This document shows positions 43,871 through 47,930 of a stretch of 47,930 nucleotides of DNA, in pieces. The notes beneath the pieces are model-generated. The model saw only the letters and a list, made by a program, of their open reading frames with translations. It was not told the origin of the DNA and made no database searches. Numbering within the stretch: the stretch's first letter is position 1; every line of letters begins with the position of its first letter. Both the position numbers and the translations under genes were made by a program. This DNA comes from Butyrivibrio sp. (GTDB lineage: Bacteria; Bacillota; Clostridia; Lachnospirales; Lachnospiraceae): the NCBI GenBank assembly GCA_015056585.1, contig SVFZ01000063.1, positions 1 through 47,930 on the forward strand, given 5' to 3'.

Positions 43871-43927
43871 TCTTACATATTCATTTTTCGTGTTACATAT
43901 TCTTCTAATATATATATTCACTCTTCA

Positions 43928-43956
43928 GAGGCTTCGCGTTTTTTCTGCGAAGCCTC
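43928..43956. terminator. Terminator after metY
   Basis: Ten-bp perfect stem GAGGCTTCGC/GCGAAGCCTC with a 9-nt loop, 57 nt past the metY stop, followed on the plus strand by AATTATTT. The T-tract is weak but the stem is strong. Confidence 0.75.
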
Positions 43957-43988
43957 AATTATTTCGGCTATTCTCATAAATTTAAAAT

Positions 43989-44021
43989 ACCGGACGTAAC
44001 CACACTTTTGTTACGTCCGGT
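43989..44021. terminator. Terminator after nth
   Basis: Twelve-bp perfect stem ACCGGACGTAAC/GTTACGTCCGGT with a 9-nt loop, 8 nt past the nth stop. On the minus strand it is followed by ATTTTAAATTTAT. With the preceding hairpin it separates the convergent metY and nth genes. Confidence 0.8.
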
Positions 44022-44029
44022 TTGCATAT

Positions 44030-44665
44030 TCACACATTTTTCCCAGTCTTACAGATGTCCTTAAGGCAACACCTTTCGCAGTCAGGACGACGGGCAACGC
44101 ACACCTGCCTTCCATGAGTTACAAAGCGGTGGCACAGAGCATTGCCTTCCTCAGGAGGGATGATCTTCCAAAGCTCCTTTTCAACCTTTCCGGGTTCCTT
44201 GATATCATCCACGAGGCCTATCAGATTGCACAGGCGAATGCAGTGAGTATCAGTAACTATGGCGGGTTTTCCGTACACATCGCCCAGCACAAGATTGGCG
44301 CTCTTTCTGCCAACTCCCGGAAGCTTTAAAAGCTCTTCCATAGTATCCGGTACAACTCCGCCATACTCGTCCCTGAGCATCTTCATGCAGGCTGAAATAT
44401 CGCGAGCTTTGGAATTTCCAAGGCCGCAGGGCCTTACTATTTTCTCAATCTCTTCAACAGGAGCATCTGCAAGATCATTAAGAGTCGGATATTTTTCATA
44501 TAAAAGAGGTGTGATCATATCTACTCTTTTATCTGTGCACTGTGCCGCGAGGCGCACACTGACAAGAAGCTGCCAGGCCTTGTCATAGGCAAGGGTGCAG
44601 ACTGCGTCCGGGTACTCATTTCTCAATCTCTCTATTACCTCAAGCGCCAGTTTTTTCTTGGTCAT
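44030..44665 (-). CDS. nth: Endonuclease III (DNA glycosylase/AP lyase)
   Basis: 211 residues. The helix-hairpin-helix LPGVGRKSANLVLGDVYG carries the catalytic Lys, and the catalytic Asp is in AIVTDTHCIRL. The C-terminal 4Fe-4S site CVARRPDCERCCLKDIC has the C-x6-C-x2-C-x5-C spacing of the family. It removes oxidised pyrimidines and nicks the AP site in base excision repair. The ATG follows GGAGAG. The gene lies 110 nt downstream of fbp on the same strand, and that gap shows no clear terminator. Confidence 0.96.
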   Translation of the reverse strand: MTKKKLALEVIERLRNEYPDAVCTLAYDKAWQLLVSVRLAAQCTDKRVDMITPLLYEKYPTLNDLADAPVEEIEKIVRPCGLGNSKARDISACMKMLRDEYGGVVPDTMEELLKLPGVGRKSANLVLGDVYGKPAIVTDTHCIRLCNLIGLVDDIKEPGKVEKELWKIIPPEEGNALCHRFVTHGRQVCVARRPDCERCCLKDICKTGKNV

Positions 44666-44775
44666 ATTCTCTCCTTCTTCTCATAGCAGAAATCTTCACA
44701 GAAGTCATATATCTTGCTGATGCTTTCCTTCTAAACCATGTAGATACTTCGCAGAAGTCATTGTTCTTACAGTGC

Positions 44776-46737
44776 TTACTCTTTCTCCGCAAGGACTCCT
44801 GCTCTGTAGGCTGCAAGGAGCTGTTCAAGCTGGCTGATCCTTTCCTTGATCTCCTTGCCGATATCTGTATCCGCCACCATTTTTCGATTTTCCACGTGCT
44901 GCACGAGAACAGTATCCGAGTGGATATCGCTTCCGGTCTCAACAGCTTTTTCCACAGACTCAAAGGGCTCATGGGCCGCCAAAAGAAATCCGTAGGAATT
45001 GTAGGTAAGCGTATATCCCGCTATTCCGGTCTTTGGCTGATATGCTTTTGAAAAGCCACCGTCAATCACTATAAGTCTTCCGCCGCATTTTACAGGAAGC
45101 TCTCCCTTTTTTGCTTCTACCGGAACATGCCCGTTTATGATGTGACTTTCAGAAGAAGAAAGCCCGAACTCATTAAGGATCATGGTCACCGTCTCATCCT
45201 TATCATACCACGTGTAATAAGGATTCTTTTTTTCAGTGTGAGTCTCTTTATCCTCGACAAAATAGCGCTCAAAAGTAGCCATCTTGTTTTTGCCGAAAAC
45301 AGGTGAATTCTCATGGCACCAGGTGTACCAGAGCATGTCCATTCCAAGATGCTTTTCACCAGGATCTATGGAAAAATAGCCTTTCCTTAGGAGTTTTTCC
45401 AGTTCGTCATAAAGCTCTTTTCCCTTATACTTCTGTCCACAGATCTCAACTTCCTTTAGCTTACCATCCTCGGTCAGTGGAACACAACCATGGAAAAGAA
45501 GATTGTTGTTATAAGTTTTGTATAGGCTCCCTTTGCGGTATAAAAACCTCACATGTTCCTGGAGCTTTTCGCACTTAACAAAGCCGTTTCGCAGCTTATC
45601 CATAACCTCTGCTTCTTCCTTGGAAAGAGCGTAAGGATCAGCTGGGTCTATCGTAGGAAAGTTCGTATCAAGGAGCTTGTACTTTTTCCCATCAATGGTT
45701 ACAGTGCCTTCTTCAAGGTCCATCTTATCCAAAAGAAGCCTGTCTTCCATGTGAAATTCCGGATGCTGCTTTATGAGCTGACCCTCCACCTTGAACTGTA
45801 TAACAGCGATAGCCTTATGCATCTTTCTGTCAATCTCAGCATTTGAAAGATCATACTCCCCTTCCCTGTAATGAAGATTAAAGCAGCTGCATGGATCATC
45901 CTTATAAGTCTCCAGCGCAAACTTAAAAAGTGGTAAAAGATTAATCCCATAACCGTCTTCAAGAATGTCGAGATTTCCGTATCTTGCGGAAAAACGCAGA
46001 ACTGTCGCGATACAGGCAGGATGCCCCGTAGCTGCTCCCATCCATACAATATCATGGTTTCCCCACTGAATATCAACGTTGTGATGACTCATTAGTACAT
46101 CCATGCATTTGTGAGGCCCCGGACCTCTGTCATAGATGTCTCCCACTATATGAAGATGGTCCACAACAAAGCGGCTTATGGCGTTTGATAGCGCAACGAT
46201 AAGTTCCGGAGCCTTTCCGATCCTGATCACAGTATGGATTATCTCGTTGTAATAAGCTTCCTGATTGCCCTGATCTCTGCGGCCTGTGATAAGTTCTTCT
46301 ATAACATAGGCAAAATCCTTAGGCAGCGCCTTTCTCACTTTAGACCGCGTATATTTGCTGGCAGCACTTTTGCAGACCTGGATAAGCCTGTTTATCATCA
46401 CCACATACCAGTCGTCCATATTCCAGGCTGTACCGCGTATCATCCTTATGCGCTCTTCGGGATAATAGATAAGAGTGGCAAGATCCCGCTTTTCTTTTTC
46501 CGAGAGCATATTTCCAAACTCTTCATCTATCTTACGTTTAACAGCTCCCGAGCCATTTTTTAGAACGTGCGCAAACTGCTCGTATTCTCCGTGAATATCG
46601 GAGAGATAGTGCTCTGTGCCTTTCGGAAGGCTCAGTATTGACTGAAGGTTTATGATCTCTGTTGCCGTAGTTGCAACATTCGGAAATTGTCTTGAAAGGA
46701 TTCGCAGTGACTGTTCCTGTATTATTTCATTTTCCAT
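44776..46737 (-). CDS. fbp: Fructose-1,6-bisphosphatase, class III
   Basis: 653 residues, the usual length for the class III enzyme of Firmicutes. A calcineurin-like metal site is seen in VGDIYDRGPGPHKCMD, DIQWGNHDIVWMG and HIINGHVPVEAKKGE, which hold the metal-binding Asp, Asn and His. It hydrolyses fructose-1,6-bisphosphate to fructose-6-phosphate in gluconeogenesis. The ATG has GGGGAG 8 nt upstream. The spacer upstream (46738-46889) holds the terminator and palindrome of the preceding gene; a fbp promoter was not clear. Confidence 0.95.
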   Translation of the reverse strand: MENEIIQEQSLRILSRQFPNVATTATEIINLQSILSLPKGTEHYLSDIHGEYEQFAHVLKNGSGAVKRKIDEEFGNMLSEKEKRDLATLIYYPEERIRMIRGTAWNMDDWYVVMINRLIQVCKSAASKYTRSKVRKALPKDFAYVIEELITGRRDQGNQEAYYNEIIHTVIRIGKAPELIVALSNAISRFVVDHLHIVGDIYDRGPGPHKCMDVLMSHHNVDIQWGNHDIVWMGAATGHPACIATVLRFSARYGNLDILEDGYGINLLPLFKFALETYKDDPCSCFNLHYREGEYDLSNAEIDRKMHKAIAVIQFKVEGQLIKQHPEFHMEDRLLLDKMDLEEGTVTIDGKKYKLLDTNFPTIDPADPYALSKEEAEVMDKLRNGFVKCEKLQEHVRFLYRKGSLYKTYNNNLLFHGCVPLTEDGKLKEVEICGQKYKGKELYDELEKLLRKGYFSIDPGEKHLGMDMLWYTWCHENSPVFGKNKMATFERYFVEDKETHTEKKNPYYTWYDKDETVTMILNEFGLSSSESHIINGHVPVEAKKGELPVKCGGRLIVIDGGFSKAYQPKTGIAGYTLTYNSYGFLLAAHEPFESVEKAVETGSDIHSDTVLVQHVENRKMVADTDIGKEIKERISQLEQLLAAYRAGVLAEKE

Positions 46738-46761
46738 CTGATACTCTCCCCTGAACTATGT

Positions 46762-46852
46762 TTTTCGCATGAAAATCGAGCAACAAAAAATGATGCAAGA
46801 GCCCCAAAAAACATGTCTCTTACATCATTATATAGATAAATTCAATCGAAAA
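46762..46852. repeat. 91-nt quasi-palindrome before fbp
   Basis: TTTTCGcaTGAA (46762-46773) pairs with TTCAatCGAAAA (46841-46852), then AATGATG-AAGAG matches CTCTT-CATCAT inside it. The inner part is a terminator. The outer pairing is shorter than in the other spacers. Confidence 0.6.
46784..46828 (-). terminator. Intrinsic terminator after the unrecognised gene
   Basis: On the minus strand ATGATGTAAGAG/CTCTTGCATCAT (46790-46828), with one G-T pair, is followed by TTTTTT (46784-46789). It ends the upstream gene before fbp. Confidence 0.8.
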
Positions 46853-46889
46853 CCCGTTTATTTTTTTAACAAATGTAGTAAATACACTA

Positions 46890-47906
46890 CTATTGCAAAC
46901 TTTCAGCCTGCAAACAATAGCTCAAATACTGCCTTGTATCTGATACAGAAGAGATTGCTTCATTAAGTTCTTTCTCTTTTCCCTGTCTGATCTCCTCTTT
47001 CTTCTGTTTGATATACTCCGTCTCATGTCCCATTCTCTTGGATAAAAAGAGAATTCCGGCAAGTCTCATGACATCACCGCTCTCGTAGGCTTTTTTGGCA
47101 TACTCTTCCATCTTTTTGTAGACTATATCCGTCGGATATTCCTTGATCAGCTCTACAGCCGGCATAAAATAGGCCTCATCTATATCCCTTAAACACTCAA
47201 AAAGAAAATCTATCCCAACTCTTTTTTGTGGATAATTGACCATTTTTATCAGCTCTATGCCATTGCATACGCTGTATTCATTCTTGAATTTATCAAAAAC
47301 CAGAAAATCTTCAATATCCACATATTTCTTTCTGACAGCCTTGGATGTGTTCTTGATTTCGTTTGTGGTAAGAACTCTTTCAAAAAAGATCTCTCCACCT
47401 TCTTTATTTATAGACCAGGGGCTGAATGTTCTAAGCCCCAAGGCATTAAAGTTCTTTCCGTTCCTGATAATCATCTTTTCCCATTCATATCGGACCTTAC
47501 TCCAGTCTGCCTTTGACAGGGATCCATCCTTGCCGATCAGTTCTTCAAAGCTTTGCACTGCGATAGAGGGCATTACTTTGTAATACATTCCCCTTGCCTC
47601 GAAGAAACTTTTCAGTTCCTTCTTTATATGAGGAAGTTTGGCTTTAAAGGGAAGTTCAATGATCGCACCATCAATAGTATAGATGCAGTTTTTCTTCTCG
47701 TTATAACCGCACAAAAGATCCATGGGAATATAACCTCCCAGAATATTTACCCACTTCTGGTCTTCACTTATAAGAATATGCTTTAGCTCTTTTCCCTTCT
47801 CATCTGTAAACGGACTGAAAGTATAATTACCTACAAGTTCCCTGACCTGATCCTGTCCAAAGAGCTTTCCGTAATGGGGAGCCACATCGAAGGGCTCTTT
47901 TTCCAT
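46890..47906 (-). CDS. Unrecognised protein, possibly cut by window
   Basis: At least 338 residues, not recognised. No signal peptide, membrane helix or catalytic motif is visible. The middle (about 85-235) is mixed alpha/beta with charged and aromatic residues (LKSFFEARGMYYKVMPSIAVQ, RTFSPWSINKEGGEIFFERV). The C-terminal third is helical and highly charged (KKMEEYAKKAYESG, IKQKKEEIRQGKEKELNEA), suggesting a coiled or repeat-like tail. The ATG at 47906 is preceded by GAAGAG close by, but the frame stays open to the window edge (ELEKREEH before the Met). The true start may therefore lie to the right. A strong terminator follows. Confidence 0.6.
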   Translation of the reverse strand: MEKEPFDVAPHYGKLFGQDQVRELVGNYTFSPFTDEKGKELKHILISEDQKWVNILGGYIPMDLLCGYNEKKNCIYTIDGAIIELPFKAKLPHIKKELKSFFEARGMYYKVMPSIAVQSFEELIGKDGSLSKADWSKVRYEWEKMIIRNGKNFNALGLRTFSPWSINKEGGEIFFERVLTTNEIKNTSKAVRKKYVDIEDFLVFDKFKNEYSVCNGIELIKMVNYPQKRVGIDFLFECLRDIDEAYFMPAVELIKEYPTDIVYKKMEEYAKKAYESGDVMRLAGILFLSKRMGHETEYIKQKKEEIRQGKEKELNEAISSVSDTRQYLSYCLQAESLQ

Positions 47907-47930
47907 ATGCTCTTCTCTTTTCTCAAGTTC

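Overview
The window looks like a chromosomal segment of a Gram-positive anaerobe of the Clostridia, most likely a Lachnospiraceae close to Butyrivibrio or Pseudobutyrivibrio. The basis is the moderate G+C, the AGGAGG-type ribosome binding sites, the PASTA kinase/PP2C pair, a class III fructose-bisphosphatase, and the SCIFF peptide next to a fused SecDF. This is inference from gene content; no rRNA or other marker was available. No tRNA, rRNA, CRISPR array or transposase gene was seen. Nearly all genes are on the minus strand; only a partial TetR regulator, an aldo/keto reductase and metY are on the plus strand.

Layout. 1-4.3 kb: end of a TetR regulator, then a hybrid histidine kinase and an HD-GYP response regulator in one operon. 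4.4-8.2 kb: tcdA, a membrane protein with two Rossmann domains and a RyR-like tail, and a WYL regulator. 8.2-13.3 kb: GH31 glycosidase, Old Yellow Enzyme-type oxidoreductase, patatin-like hydrolase. 13.5-19.5 kb: a membrane EAL protein, a ferredoxin-type aldo/keto reductase, a subgroup Ic aminotransferase and a histidine phosphatase. 19.5-33.2 kb: the widespread translation and cell-wall-signalling cluster priA-def-(amino-acid ABC transporter)-fmt-zinc protease-rsmB-rlmN-stp-prkC-rsgA. 33.5-39.8 kb: murE, recJ, secDF. 39.8-42.3 kb: SCIFF maturase scfB, SCIFF precursor scfA (48 aa) and an Rrf2 regulator. 42.6-47.9 kb: metY, nth, fbp and an unrecognised protein.

How genes work together. The kinase probably feeds a phosphorelay into the HD-GYP regulator, and with the EAL protein this gives two c-di-GMP phosphodiesterase candidates. 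The prkC/stp pair reports on the cell wall. The scfA-scfB-secDF run makes a thioether-crosslinked peptide beside a Sec component.

The least ordinary feature is in the spacers. Several intergenic regions fold almost entirely into long, imperfect, nested inverted repeats (quasi-palindromes). They occur at 16869-17521 (653 nt), 24376-24533, 33369-33489, 37317-37528, 41286-41411 and 46762-46852, usually around an ordinary terminator-like core. They do not resemble each other in sequence, so they are not copies of one mobile repeat. Two other candidates stand out: a possible plus-strand small RNA between recJ and murE, and a dense run of hairpins between scfA and scfB.
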